This document shows positions 9,530-18,026 of a stretch of 64,000 nucleotides of DNA, one piece after another. The stretch's first letter is position 1. Every line of letters starts with the position of its first letter. Both the position numbers and the translations under genes were made by a program. The DNA is from Jeotgalibaca arthritidis. Its GTDB lineage: Bacteria > Bacillota > Bacilli > Lactobacillales > Aerococcaceae. Location: assembly GCF_011100465.1 (NCBI RefSeq), contig NZ_CP049740.1, positions 186,001-250,000 on the forward strand, given 5' to 3'. The notes under the pieces were generated by a model, which searched no databases, had not been told where the DNA came from, and saw nothing but the letters and a program-made list of their open reading frames with translations.

Positions 9530-11353
9530 TTAGTCGTTATTTCGTTGTCGTTCCTTTTCAACATCTAGCTGGTTGTCTTCGATAAAATCAGAGATGGTTG
9601 TCATAAAAGCTTCCCCATAATCTTCCAATTTACTCTGCCCGACTCCATGCGTATCTAAAAATTCTTCCTCTGTTAGAGGGAGTTTAGCTGCCATATCAAT
9701 TAGTGAGCGGTCAGTAAAAACAATAAAAGGTGGTTTGCCAATTTCACTCGCTATTTCAGAACGTAAGTGGCGTAATTCGTCGAATAAAGATTCATTATAA
9801 TCCTGAACATCTGCCCGATCTTTTTTAACTTTTTTGGGACTCTCTTCCACTACTTTTCGTGTCATTAATAAGGTCGTTTCCGATTTTAATAATTGGTTAC
9901 TTTTTGCTGTGAGTGTGAGAATGGGATACTGATTGCCTGATAGCGCAAGGTATCCTTCACTGATGAGCAATGATATAATGTCTTTAATCATATCATCTTT
10001 ATAATCAGACATAATTCCGTAAGTAGACAACTGAGTAAAATGCATACTTCTAATACGCTCGTTGTTTTTCCCTCTTAAAACGTCCGTTACCATCCCTGTT
10101 CCAAAACGTTGATTCATGCGGTAAATACAGGATAGGATTTTTTGGCTCTCGACCGTCACATCCATGGTTTCCGTTTCACCATTGCAATTCGAACATTGAT
10201 CGCAAGCTTCCCAACTTGGCTCTTCATCAAAATAATTTAAAATATATCGTCTTAAACATTTACCCGTTTTACAATATGAAATGATGCGGTTCATTTTTTC
10301 TTTTGCGTGGGGTTGATTTCCCTGCTCAATTAAGAACGTATTCGTAATAATATCCTGACTCGAATAAAGGAGAACAGCCTCAGAAGGTGCACCGTCTCGT
10401 CCGGCACGTCCTGCTTCTTGGTAGTAACTCTCCATATCTAGTGGCATATTATAGTGAATGACTTTACGGACATTTGATTTATCAATTCCCATTCCAAAGG
10501 CATTTGTCGCGACCATAATTGATTTGCGGTCATAAATAAAATCATCTTGGTTTTTATTCCGTTCTTCTGCTGGAATACCCGCATGGTAATAGGTAACTGA
10601 GAATCCTTTTTTAGCCAAGCTATGGTAAACAGTCTCCACATTTTTCCGAGTATTACAATAAATAACGGCCGACTCCGAATCACTCACATATTTTAACAAG
10701 TCAGCTGATTTCTTCTTAGTCGGAATAACCGAAAAATACAGATTTGGTCGATCAAAACTGGCAACATATTCGTGCGGTTGCTTTAGCATTAACTGGCGCT
10801 TGATGTCTTCTTTTACTGTCGTTGTCGCTGTAGCCGTAAAAGCCGCAAATGGTACAGGGTAGTCCATACTATCTCTTAAGCGAGGGATATTTTGATAGCT
10901 CGGTCTAAAATCTTGACCCCACTGCGAAATACAGTGCGCTTCGTCAACTGCAATCAAGTTAATCTGCATGTTTGAAATGGTCGCCATAAAATGATCACTA
11001 TCTAATCGCTCAGGAGCAATGTAAAGTAAGTCATAATAACCAAACATAGCTTTATCCATCGTATCTAAATAAGTATGTTTGTCCATTTGACTGTTAATAT
11101 AGCCTGCTCGTACACCTATGGCTTGTAGGCTGTCCACTTGATCCTTCATCAATGAAATGAGGGGCGAAACAACGAGCGCTGTCCCCTGCATACAAATGGC
11201 AGGAATCTGATAACACAAAGATTTCCCGCCGCCTGTTGGCATGATGGCTAGAACATCTTCGCCATTCATAATAGCTTCAATTATATTTTCTTGCCCTGGT
11301 CGGAAAGAATCAAAACCATAATGTCTTTCTAACACGTTTTGTATTGTTTTCAT
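9530..11353 (-). CDS. recQ: ATP-dependent DNA helicase RecQ
   Basis: A 607-aa 3'-5' DNA helicase for recombination repair. Domains in order: superfamily 2 helicase core with Walker A MPTGGGKSLCYQIP, DEAH box VDEAHCISQWGQDFRP and motif VI QEAGRAGRDG; a zinc-binding region with four Cys (CKTGKCLRRY and CDQCSNC); winged helix; and a C-terminal HRDC domain containing SLIDMAAKLP and GVGQSKLEDYG. Full length with all parts. GGAGGG lies 5 bp before the ATG. It is divergent to the DUF1697 gene. Confidence 0.96.
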   Translation of the reverse strand: MKTIQNVLERHYGFDSFRPGQENIIEAIMNGEDVLAIMPTGGGKSLCYQIPAICMQGTALVVSPLISLMKDQVDSLQAIGVRAGYINSQMDKHTYLDTMDKAMFGYYDLLYIAPERLDSDHFMATISNMQINLIAVDEAHCISQWGQDFRPSYQNIPRLRDSMDYPVPFAAFTATATTTVKEDIKRQLMLKQPHEYVASFDRPNLYFSVIPTKKKSADLLKYVSDSESAVIYCNTRKNVETVYHSLAKKGFSVTYYHAGIPAEERNKNQDDFIYDRKSIMVATNAFGMGIDKSNVRKVIHYNMPLDMESYYQEAGRAGRDGAPSEAVLLYSSQDIITNTFLIEQGNQPHAKEKMNRIISYCKTGKCLRRYILNYFDEEPSWEACDQCSNCNGETETMDVTVESQKILSCIYRMNQRFGTGMVTDVLRGKNNERIRSMHFTQLSTYGIMSDYKDDMIKDIISLLISEGYLALSGNQYPILTLTAKSNQLLKSETTLLMTRKVVEESPKKVKKDRADVQDYNESLFDELRHLRSEIASEIGKPPFIVFTDRSLIDMAAKLPLTEEEFLDTHGVGQSKLEDYGEAFMTTISDFIEDNQLDVEKERQRNND

Positions 11354-11446
11354 TCGTTCCCTCCATGATTTTCTACTTATCTAGTATACATGAAAAACAA
11401 AAAATTTCACTGATCCTCGTCTGATTAAAATAAAAGGAGTGAGTTT

Positions 11447-12013
11447 ATGGCATCTTATGTGGTTTTACTGCGTGGTATCAATGTTGGTGGCAAGAATAAG
11501 ATTCTGATGGCAGACTTAAAAAAGCTATTGGTTGAAGACGGATTTGAAGCCGTTCAATCCTACATTCAAAGTGGAAACTTGATTATCCAATCGTCCTTAT
11601 CAGCTGAAACGATTAGCCAGCGAATCGAAAATTTGCTACCGATTCACTTCAATCTCGATCGCTCACTGATTCGAGTACTAGTCATTCCTAGCCAAACCTA
11701 CCAACAGATAATTGCTGCAGCACCAACAGATTTTGGACAAGACCCACTGTTCCGCTATGATGTTATTTTTTTAATGGGTGTCTCTATCAAAGAGGCCCTG
11801 TTGCAAGTCGAATTAAAAGACGGTGTGGATGAATGTTGGCCTTTTGAATCCGTCATTTTCTTTAAACGACCCGGTCCACAACACACTGATTACACTAAAA
11901 GTGCACTCTCTAAACTGGTTAAAAAGCCCATTTACCAGTCCATGACCATCCGTAATTGGAAAACAGCCACTCGCCTTCTCTTCCTCCTTGAAGAACATAT
12001 TATGCTAGAATAA
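11447..12013 (+). CDS. DUF1697 family protein
   Basis: A 188-aa cytoplasmic protein. The amino end YVVLLRGINVGGKNKILMADL and the segment YIQSGNLIIQS are the typical DUF1697 signature. The family has no established reaction. AAAGGAG precedes the ATG by about 6 bp. It is followed after 17 bp by a hotdog-fold gene with its own strong ribosome binding site, and the two are probably co-transcribed. Confidence 0.88.
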   Translation: MASYVVLLRGINVGGKNKILMADLKKLLVEDGFEAVQSYIQSGNLIIQSSLSAETISQRIENLLPIHFNLDRSLIRVLVIPSQTYQQIIAAAPTDFGQDPLFRYDVIFLMGVSIKEALLQVELKDGVDECWPFESVIFFKRPGPQHTDYTKSALSKLVKKPIYQSMTIRNWKTATRLLFLLEEHIMLE

Positions 12014-12030
12014 AGAAAAAAGGAGTGAGT

Positions 12031-12396
12031 ATGTTGCATCAATCCATTTCAAAAAGATTTGAAGTCACGAGCGACCATTCTGCAGCTAGCGTTGGCTCAG
12101 GTGGTTTAGACGTTTTATCTACGCCATCATTAATTGCTTTTATGGAACAAACTGCTTACCAATTCATACAAGCTGATTTGCCTGATACAGAAACAACTGT
12201 TGGCTATGAAATAATGACTAAGCACCTAGCACCTTCTCTCATCGGACAAGCCGTTACAATTCATTGTCAGCTCGTTGAACAAAACAATAATCGCTATAGC
12301 TTTCAACTAGAAGCTTATGTAGCAGATCAAAAAATTGCGACAGCTAGCCATAAGAGAGCACGTGTTGTCATTGACCAATTTTTAAATAAGCGTTAA
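12031..12396 (+). CDS. FlK-like hotdog thioesterase
   Basis: A 121-aa protein. It resembles the fluoroacetyl-CoA thioesterase (FlK) clade of hotdog proteins: SVGSGGLDVLSTPSLIAFME, TVGYEIMTKHLAPSLIGQAV and a closing ASHKRARV. These proteins commonly act on short acyl-CoAs, but the substrate is unknown. The start is ATG 12031, 6 bp after AAAGGAG; GTG 12025 is too close to that site. Likely in an operon with the DUF1697 gene. Confidence 0.82.
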   Translation: MLHQSISKRFEVTSDHSAASVGSGGLDVLSTPSLIAFMEQTAYQFIQADLPDTETTVGYEIMTKHLAPSLIGQAVTIHCQLVEQNNNRYSFQLEAYVADQKIATASHKRARVVIDQFLNKR

Positions 12397-12461
12397 TAGC
12401 TTATAGCGACACTTGTTTTGTGATAAAATGAACATAACCAAACTAGAGAGGATGAATGAGT

Positions 12462-12740
12462 ATGACACAATCGATTTTAACTATTTGCCGTTATGAAACA
12501 ACCATTGCACCAGGCGCCTACTTTCACTTAAAAACAGACTGGTTTGAAAGTGACCAAGAAATTAAAACCATTATTATTGATCAAGACCATGTCTTTTCTA
12601 AATTATTATCTCTCTATCCAAATGAATTCGTTATGTACCTTGAACAAGACCCCAATGGTAGTATTTATCGGACTAACTTCCCATTGTTTATTCAGGAAGG
12701 TAACGATTATTATGAAGTGGATTGGCAAGCAATGGTTTAA
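12462..12740 (+). CDS. Small hypothetical protein
   Basis: About 92 aa, unrecognised. It is soluble and acidic, with no signal peptide or membrane segment; it reads MTQSILTICRYETTIAPGAY at the start and ends YYEVDWQAMV. Three ATGs (12452, 12456, 12462) follow a GAGAGG site; I prefer 12462 by spacing. TGTGATAAAAT at about 12419 may be an extended -10 element. A strong terminator follows 10 bp after the stop, which supports a real gene. Confidence 0.6.
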   Translation: MTQSILTICRYETTIAPGAYFHLKTDWFESDQEIKTIIIDQDHVFSKLLSLYPNEFVMYLEQDPNGSIYRTNFPLFIQEGNDYYEVDWQAMV

Positions 12741-12749
12741 TCAAACGCT

Positions 12750-12787
12750 CGTTTGACAGGTTCTTACTTGTCAAACGGGTTTTTTTA
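12750..12787 (+). terminator. Terminator after the 92-aa gene
   Basis: Stem CGTTTGACA/TGTCAAACG is followed by GGGTTTTTTT. Confidence 0.88.
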
Positions 12788-12857
12788 TAGACTAGGGGAT
12801 TATAAGTTCAGCCATCAATGTCTAGCTCCCAAGTCCTGACCTAGTAAAATTTTTACA

Positions 12858-13022
12858 CGCATCCAATTAATGGATGACATTTGGAGTGTTGATTCAAATA
12901 CTGGTTGGGAAACCGTCACCGTTCATATCGGACGGCTGCGTAAACGTTTTGAAGATTGGCCAGAATTTGAGCTAGAATCTGTACGTGGATTAGGTTATCG
13001 AAAGGATACGATACGGTTTTAA
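12858..13022 (+). pseudogene. Response-regulator DNA-binding tail (OmpR type), remnant
   Basis: Only the last 54 codons survive. They encode the winged-helix end of an OmpR/PhoB-type regulator: [30 protein letters not shown] and SVRGLGYR. The receiver domain is missing and there is no start codon or ribosome binding site. The 3' end runs into the ABC remnant at about 13004, where the two reading frames overlap, which marks a deletion junction. Confidence 0.75.
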
Positions 13023-13348
13023 ATGATCAAGTCTCCCTTTCAGAAGGACAAAAACAACAGATTACCATTGCACGTGCAATGATTGCAGATAAACCAATGT
13101 TGATTTTGGATGAAGCGACAAGTTCTGTTGATACGCGTACAGAAGTTAAAATCCAAGAAGCAATGGACCAATTAATGGTTGGCCGTACACCATTCATTAT
13201 TGCCCACCGTTTATCTACTATTAAAAATGCCGATTTAATTTTAGTTATGAAAGACGGCGATATAATCGAAAGTGGTACACACGATGACTTGTTAGAACAA
13301 GGCCAGTTTTATGCTGACTTATACAACAGTCAATTCGAAGTTGCTTAA
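13004..13348 (+). pseudogene. ABC exporter ATPase C-terminus, remnant
   Basis: The frame opens at 13004 with [19 protein letters not shown], the ABC signature loop. It continues through Walker [13 protein letters not shown], the H-loop IIAHRLST and the usual MDR-type end ([17 protein letters not shown]). The membrane domain and Walker A are absent, so this is about 114 residues of a protein normally near 580. An internal ATG at 13079 lies after the signature motif and cannot give a working ATPase. A terminator follows. Confidence 0.8.
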
Positions 13349-13354
13349 TTAGAT

Positions 13355-13386
13355 GAACCATCCTGCTTAAGGATGGTTCTTTTTTG
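13355..13386 (+). terminator. Terminator after the ABC remnant
   Basis: Stem GAACCATCC/GGATGGTTC is followed by TTTTTT. Confidence 0.88.
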
Positions 13387-13420
13387 CTATAATGAAGACA
13401 ATATAAGGAGGCTAGATTCT

Positions 13421-13906
13421 ATGATTAGTGAACAAGACAGATATTACTTAAAACGGGCAATTTCTTTAGCTAAAGAAGCCTTAGTAGTCGGTGATGAACC
13501 CTTTGGCTCTCTCCTGGTTTCTGAAGAAGGCGAGATTTTATTTGAAGATCATAATCATGTGTCTGGTGGCGACCACACCCAGCATCCTGAATTTGCCATT
13601 GCGCGTTGGGCAGCTAACCACCTATCCGCTGATGAACGGAAAAAAGCAACGGTTTACACTTCCGGTGAACACTGCCCCATGTGTGCCGCCGCTCATGGCT
13701 GGGTAGGCTTAGGGCGTATCGTTTATGCTTCTTCATCTTCGCAGTTAGCAGATTGGTTAGCTGAAATGGGTCTATCTCCCTCTCCTGTCAAAAATTTAGC
13801 TATTCAAGATGTTATTCGCCATGCTCATGTTGATGGACCCGATCCAGAATTAGCGCAAGTTGTTAAAGAGCTTCATGTAGAAAGACATAAAAATGGGCTA
13901 GCTTAG
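13421..13906 (+). CDS. Nucleoside/base deaminase (CDA fold)
   Basis: A 161-aa zinc deaminase. The metal site is readable: HPEFAIARWA supplies His and the catalytic Glu, and GEHCPMCAAAH supplies the two Cys. The usual PCxxC appears here as HCPMC. It resembles the guanine deaminase/tRNA adenosine deaminase superfamily; substrate choice is not clear. ATG 13421 is preferred because AAGGAGG lies 9 bp upstream. An earlier ATG (13373) falls inside the previous terminator. Confidence 0.85.
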   Translation: MISEQDRYYLKRAISLAKEALVVGDEPFGSLLVSEEGEILFEDHNHVSGGDHTQHPEFAIARWAANHLSADERKKATVYTSGEHCPMCAAAHGWVGLGRIVYASSSSQLADWLAEMGLSPSPVKNLAIQDVIRHAHVDGPDPELAQVVKELHVERHKNGLA

Positions 13907-13923
13907 CGCTAACCCATTTTTTT
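13889..13923. terminator. Bidirectional terminator between deaminase and M20 genes
   Basis: Dyad AAAATGGG...CCCATTTT encloses an inner TAGC/GCTA pair. It sits between convergent genes and overlaps both ends. Confidence 0.82.
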
Positions 13924-15112
13924 AATCTTGATTTTTAACGTTTTCTGCGTGTTCTTCTTTAATAGCTTGTAATAAATCTGCATCCACAATCAAGTCATAT
14001 GCGGTTTGAGCTAATACTTTTGCGCCTAGTGCAATCGAATCAAGTCCTTTTTCACTTCTAGATGCTGCTTTAAACTCAATACTATGACCAGCGATATAGC
14101 TATCTGAGATGCTAATATGAGGTTGGATTGTTGGTACAACTTGGCTAATATTCCCAACATCCGTTGAACCACCACCCTTTGCAGGGATTTCTTGAGTAAT
14201 TTCTTCGCCATAAGCTAGCAAATGTTTTTCGTAGATCGCATCAAAGCTTGGCGTTAATACCGTATTATCGACACTATTTTGGAATAATCCAAATTTATAA
14301 GTTGCCCCTGTAGAAAGTGCTGCAGCTTTAACGATGTTTTCAAATTTTTCATAAACATCATTTAAAGTTGGACGACTAGCTGCTCTTAAATAGAACCGAG
14401 CGCTGGCATAGTCAGGCACCACATTCGCTGCATCGCCACCATGTGTAATCACACCGTGGATACGCACATCATCGGTTAAGTGTTGACGTAAGGCATTTAC
14501 CGCATTGTAAACAAAAATAACAGCATCCAAAGCATTAATTCCTTTTTCAGGCGCTGCAGAAGCATGAGACGAACGTCCGAAAAATTCAACATCTACAGGA
14601 TCATTCGCTAAAGATGGGCCTGTTAAACCATGGCCAAAACCAGGGTGAACACATAAAGCAGCGTCAACGTCATTTAAAAAGCCTTCTCTGACGAAACTAC
14701 CTTTTGCACTACCATTCTCGCCACCCTCTTCACCAGGTGTCCCATAAACGCGAATTTCGCCACCAATCTCCTCAATCACACTCTTTAAAGCAACAGCAGC
14801 TAGAGAAGACGTTGTTCCAAAAATATTATGCCCACATGCATGTCCAATCCCTGGCAAGGCATCGTATTCTGCTAAGAACGCAATCGTTGGACCTGGTTTA
14901 CTGCTCTTATAACGTGCATCAAATCCTGTTCTGTGACCTGCAACATCCACTTCAACTTCAAAGCCTTCTGCTTTTAATTTGTCTGATAATGTTTCGCAAG
15001 CAAAGAATTCATAATTACTCACTTCTGGTTTATCATGAATCGCCAAAGCGATTTCCTTATAAGTATTTAAACGCCCATCTACTTCTTGTTCAATTGTTTT
15101 AGCATGTGTCAT
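13922..15112 (-). CDS. M20 family amidohydrolase/metallopeptidase
   Basis: A 396-aa zinc amidohydrolase of the M20 aminoacylase/carboxypeptidase type. Metal-site segments are FLAEYDALPGIGHACGHN and GTPGEEGG; the dimerisation lid segment SSHASAAPEKGINALDA follows. Members remove N-acyl or peptide groups from amino acids in the cytoplasm. The start is ATG 15112, preceded by AAGGGGAG. The gene is led by a T-box whose likely specifier is ATG (Met), so a role in methionine salvage, for example N-acyl-methionine or Met-peptide use, is a reasonable inference. It is not proof of substrate. Confidence 0.88.
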   Translation of the reverse strand: MTHAKTIEQEVDGRLNTYKEIALAIHDKPEVSNYEFFACETLSDKLKAEGFEVEVDVAGHRTGFDARYKSSKPGPTIAFLAEYDALPGIGHACGHNIFGTTSSLAAVALKSVIEEIGGEIRVYGTPGEEGGENGSAKGSFVREGFLNDVDAALCVHPGFGHGLTGPSLANDPVDVEFFGRSSHASAAPEKGINALDAVIFVYNAVNALRQHLTDDVRIHGVITHGGDAANVVPDYASARFYLRAASRPTLNDVYEKFENIVKAAALSTGATYKFGLFQNSVDNTVLTPSFDAIYEKHLLAYGEEITQEIPAKGGGSTDVGNISQVVPTIQPHISISDSYIAGHSIEFKAASRSEKGLDSIALGAKVLAQTAYDLIVDADLLQAIKEEHAENVKNQD

Positions 15113-15142
15113 TATATTTTCTCCCCTTTTATCTTGATATAC

Positions 15143-15436
15143 AAAAAAAACCGTCCCCTTGCAATACACACTCGTACTGCAAAGGGACGGATTAAGTTCC
15201 GTGTTACCACCCTAATTCGTATCAGCCTCATGACTAATACCTCACTAGCTCCTATTGAAGCTCGGCAATATATCGGTTGCGACCGTTCAAAAAGCGTTAA
15301 CCTTTTGAATACTCAGAGTTCATCTTCACTTGCGTCTTCAATCCCCTTTTTCACCTAACCGGGGTCTCTACTGATTAAAGCTGACAAGCTACTCTTCTCT
15401 TCATCGTTTCAATAAAATTAAATTTCAATTAGATAT
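15143..15436 (-). promoter_or_regulatory. T-box riboswitch, probably methionine-specific
   Basis: The 14-nt T-box AGGGTGGTAACACG is at 15213-15200; its TGGT would pair with the tRNA acceptor end. It is followed by a terminator stem CCGTCCC...GGGACGG and eight T (15190-15143). Stem I shows the loop-E partners AGTA (about 15376) and GAA (15326), and the distal GGTTAGGTGAAAA element. The spacing GAA-N-codon-purine gives specifier ATG at 15323-15321, followed by A. A second GAA nearby would give TCT, so Met is favoured but not certain. High uncharged tRNA would switch on the M20 gene. Confidence 0.88.
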
Positions 15437-15443
15437 AAATGAG

Positions 15444-15472
15444 ATTATAGGGTATCATTTTGAACTTGTCAA
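15444..15472 (-). promoter_or_regulatory. Sigma-A promoter for the T-box leader
   Basis: Minus-strand TTGACA, a 17-bp spacer, then TATAAT: a perfect consensus. It lies about 10 bp before the predicted leader start. Confidence 0.92.
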
Positions 15473-15521
15473 CTGACTTTTTCTTTTTTCTTTAAAAACA
15501 AGGTAATCATCAACCATCATA

Positions 15522-15638
15522 CTAATTAATGCCGCCACTGGTACCGAAATGATTGATAATAACTCCCGCATGATTAAATAATTGATAAATCAACAAGCCT
15601 CCACTAATCATTAACAACCATTCCGTTACTCGTTTCAT
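15522..15638 (-). CDS. Small membrane protein, 38 aa
   Basis: A short gene reading MKRVTEWLLMISGGLLIYQL and ending in HFGTSGGIN. It has a very strong ribosome binding site (GAAAGGAGGG) 6 bp before the ATG. Residues about 7-29 form one hydrophobic stretch, so a single membrane span is likely. It sits between the M20 T-box promoter and the divergent MetE-like gene. I do not recognise the family. Confidence 0.6.
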   Translation of the reverse strand: MKRVTEWLLMISGGLLIYQLFNHAGVIINHFGTSGGIN

Positions 15639-15838
15639 GATTTGCCCTCCTTTCAACCTTTAAGCAATAGTCAATTTATCATACGATTTTTCTGTTTTAG
15701 AAACAAAAATCATCAGATTTCATTTTTTATGAATCATGTTATAGCTTAAAACTATTACTCCTCCCATTTTTAAAGTATTACCTATTTCTAGAAAGTGCTG
15801 ATAGAATGACGTCATCACATTAAACGGAGGAATAACAC

Positions 15839-16987
15839 ATGACAACATCAAGATTTCAACTAGTAGGTTCCCTACTTCGCCCACAAGACTTATTGGATTA
15901 CAAAACAAAAATTGAACATCGTGACGGCATTCAATATCCTTTCTATGACGCCTTCCCTGGATATAAAGAGACAGAGCAAGCTGCCATTGAAAAAATCATT
16001 GCAGATCAAGCAAAACACGATGTGGATGTGTTAACCGATGGCGAGCATGGTCGATCAATGTGGCATTTGGATTTCCTATGGGGGTTAGATGGTATTGAGC
16101 GTTACATCTCTAATAAGGGTTATACGTTTGAAGATTTAGATGGCGGTAACTTTGAAACACGTAAAGACATCGGTATTCGCATCAACGCACCTTTATCAGG
16201 TAAAAACCATCATTTTATTACTCTTTTCAACACCCTAAAAGAACAAGCTGGCGATAAACAAACCAAAATTACTGTTTGGGGTGCCGCACACGCTTTTACA
16301 GAACTAACGGTCTTTAACGACTCGTTCGGAGAAGACCACGTTTATAAAACAAAAGAAGACCTACGCGCAGGCTTAATTAATGCTTACAAGGAATTCCTAG
16401 ATGACTACAAGGCTGCCGGCGGAGAGATTGTCCAATTTGATGACTGTTTATGGGAGTTATTTGCTGAGGACAATGATAAGAGCTTCTTTACTCAAGGTAA
16501 CGATGCCTTAGAGAGCTTAGCAGATGAATTTATTGCCATTAATAACGAAGTGGCTGATTATGGCCATGAATTAGGCTTAAAAGTATGGACTCACAACTGT
16601 CGTGGTAACTACCAAAGCCGTCATGCTTCAAATGGGACATACAAGGCAATTGCTGAAAAATTCCTAGGTGAGCAACATTATGACCGCTTCTTCTTAGAGT
16701 GGGACGATGAGCGTGCAGGTGATATTTCTGCATTGGAAGTCTTAAAAGACAAGCCAAATGTAGAAGTTGTTCTTGGTTTACTATCAAGTAAAACAACATC
16801 ATTAGATGACGAGAAACGTGTCTACGACCTATTAGATAAAGCTGCTACCATTCTTCCAAAAGAGCGACTCTTCTTATCTCATCAATGCGGTTTTGCATCA
16901 TGTGACTGTGGAAACGAGCTATCTGAAGACCAACAATGGGCTAAAATTAAACAAGGACAAAAAATAGCTGCTAGCTATTGGGCATAA
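15839..16987 (+). CDS. MetE-like cobalamin-independent methionine synthase family protein
   Basis: A 382-aa protein of the short MetE/YxjG-YxjH family, which corresponds to the C-terminal half of MetE. The start LVGSLLRPQDLLDYK is typical. Zinc-site segments are WTHNCRGN and LSHQCGFASCDCG, and ILTDGE-like VLTDGEHGRSMWHLDF lies near residue 72. Such proteins transfer a methyl group to homocysteine or a related thiol; the donor is not settled for short forms. GGAGG precedes the ATG. It is divergent to a Met-type T-box unit, which fits a methionine theme. Confidence 0.88.
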   Translation: MTTSRFQLVGSLLRPQDLLDYKTKIEHRDGIQYPFYDAFPGYKETEQAAIEKIIADQAKHDVDVLTDGEHGRSMWHLDFLWGLDGIERYISNKGYTFEDLDGGNFETRKDIGIRINAPLSGKNHHFITLFNTLKEQAGDKQTKITVWGAAHAFTELTVFNDSFGEDHVYKTKEDLRAGLINAYKEFLDDYKAAGGEIVQFDDCLWELFAEDNDKSFFTQGNDALESLADEFIAINNEVADYGHELGLKVWTHNCRGNYQSRHASNGTYKAIAEKFLGEQHYDRFFLEWDDERAGDISALEVLKDKPNVEVVLGLLSSKTTSLDDEKRVYDLLDKAATILPKERLFLSHQCGFASCDCGNELSEDQQWAKIKQGQKIAASYWA

Positions 16988-16991
16988 TACA

Positions 16992-17023
16992 AGAGGGCTG
17001 GGGATTTTCTCCAGCCCTTTTTG
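16992..17023 (+). terminator. Terminator after the MetE-like gene
   Basis: Stem AGGGCTGG/CCAGCCCT is followed by TTTTT. Confidence 0.9.
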
Positions 17024-17348
17024 TCGCGATGTCAGATACAGCCTAAAAAATAGCAACTGGATCTTACATTCAAGGTAAACGTATGCGATACAGCTCAATT
17101 TTTGAAGCTGTATCGCACACTTGGATAAATGAAAGAAGCTAAAAAAATTAGCAATGACATAATCAAAATTTCGATTATGTCATTGCCATTGTGTTATTTA
17201 AGGCTAGTTTTTGGTCTCTTCTTCACGATTTGGCGAATCAGCATTACTAATACTGTAATGCCAATAATAATCGGTATTCCTTTAGTTTATGTGTTGTTGA
17301 GATAGTCTCTATCGATGTCGATACAGCCCTTCTATATCATTCACATTA
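17024..17348. other. Non-coding stretch with two palindromes and a gene remnant
   Basis: This 325-bp stretch has no intact gene. It holds a TGCGATACAGCT palindrome (17084-17117) and a perfect 14-bp hairpin GCAATGACATAATC (17151-17186). On the minus strand that hairpin is followed by TAATTTTTTT, so it looks like a terminator left from a lost minus-strand gene. Confidence 0.55.
17194..17285 (-). pseudogene. C-terminal remnant of a membrane protein
   Basis: The minus strand reads GIPIIIGITVLVMLIRQIV then KKRPKTSLK and a stop at 17194. That is one hydrophobic span with a basic tail, as at the end of a transporter. An in-frame stop lies just upstream and no start exists. A terminator-like hairpin follows it. 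The parent family cannot be named. Confidence 0.4.
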
Positions 17349-17870
17349 TCATTTCAACAAACGATCAATACGTTCCCTCGTAATAACACGATTGATGGCG
17401 AGCGCAAAGATTACACCAATCGCTGTATCCAGCATCCGATTAAACGCATAAAAAATGTGGTTTGCGGGGGTACTGAACATGATGATGCAAAGTACAACAC
17501 CACCCGGTTGCACCGCGCCTGGCCAACGGAATGCGACTGCTGACCACACTAAAATAATAATACCTAAGAAAACTAAACATACTTTTAGTCCATAATTGCC
17601 CTCTGGTTGAATGAGGTGTTCGAGCCAATAGGTCGTCATCCCCACTACTCCACCAATAATCGTTCCAATTAATCGATTACCACCATTTAATCGTGAATCT
17701 TCCATATTATTTCCCATTCCAAAAATAATACCAATACAAGCAAAGGTTGGCTCTCGGTTTAATGGATAATAGACTAGTGCCAGAACGACAGCAGCCAGTG
17801 CTGTTTTCAAACTCCGTTGCCCCAAGCCGGGAATCTTCGTTCGAATTGATTGATGTTGTTTCATAAACAT
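17349..17870 (-). CDS. FUSC/ArAE-family membrane protein
   Basis: A 173-aa membrane protein with about four or five hydrophobic spans (ALAAVVLALVYYP, FACIGIIFGM, LIGTIIGGVVGM, VCLVFLGIIILVWSAVAF, VLCIIMFS). The pattern, with RSLKTALAAVV at the amino end and MLDTAIGVIFALAINR near the C-terminus, matches the aromatic acid exporter/FUSC family. The C-terminal soluble domain of longer members is absent. Export of an organic acid is possible but unproven. Start at ATG 17870 or 17864 is undecided. Confidence 0.75.
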   Translation of the reverse strand: MFMKQHQSIRTKIPGLGQRSLKTALAAVVLALVYYPLNREPTFACIGIIFGMGNNMEDSRLNGGNRLIGTIIGGVVGMTTYWLEHLIQPEGNYGLKVCLVFLGIIILVWSAVAFRWPGAVQPGGVVLCIIMFSTPANHIFYAFNRMLDTAIGVIFALAINRVITRERIDRLLK

Positions 17871-17964
17871 TTATCCGTCCTATCCATTTTTTTGCTCATA
17901 TTATATCATATTCTTCTAAAATAAAACTTATTAATTGTCGTAACAGCGTTTTCTTATGTGAAAA

Positions 17965-18001
17965 AAATAAAAAGGCGAACCACTTATCAAAGTGATTCGC
18001 C
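17965..18001 (-). terminator. Terminator after spxB
   Basis: Stem GGCGAATCACTT/AAGTGGTTCGCC is followed by TTTTTATTTT on the minus strand, 26 bp after the spxB stop. Confidence 0.88.
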
Positions 18002-18026
18002 CTCTATTAATCGTTAACTCAGAAAA

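Noticed and set aside
13079..13348. An 89-residue functional ABC protein
   Set aside because: It starts after the ABC signature loop and lacks Walker A; the upstream frame shows it is a truncated gene.
14704..15102. 132-residue plus-strand ORF with His/Leu-rich sequence
   Set aside because: It is the antisense of the M20 gene and has no family likeness.
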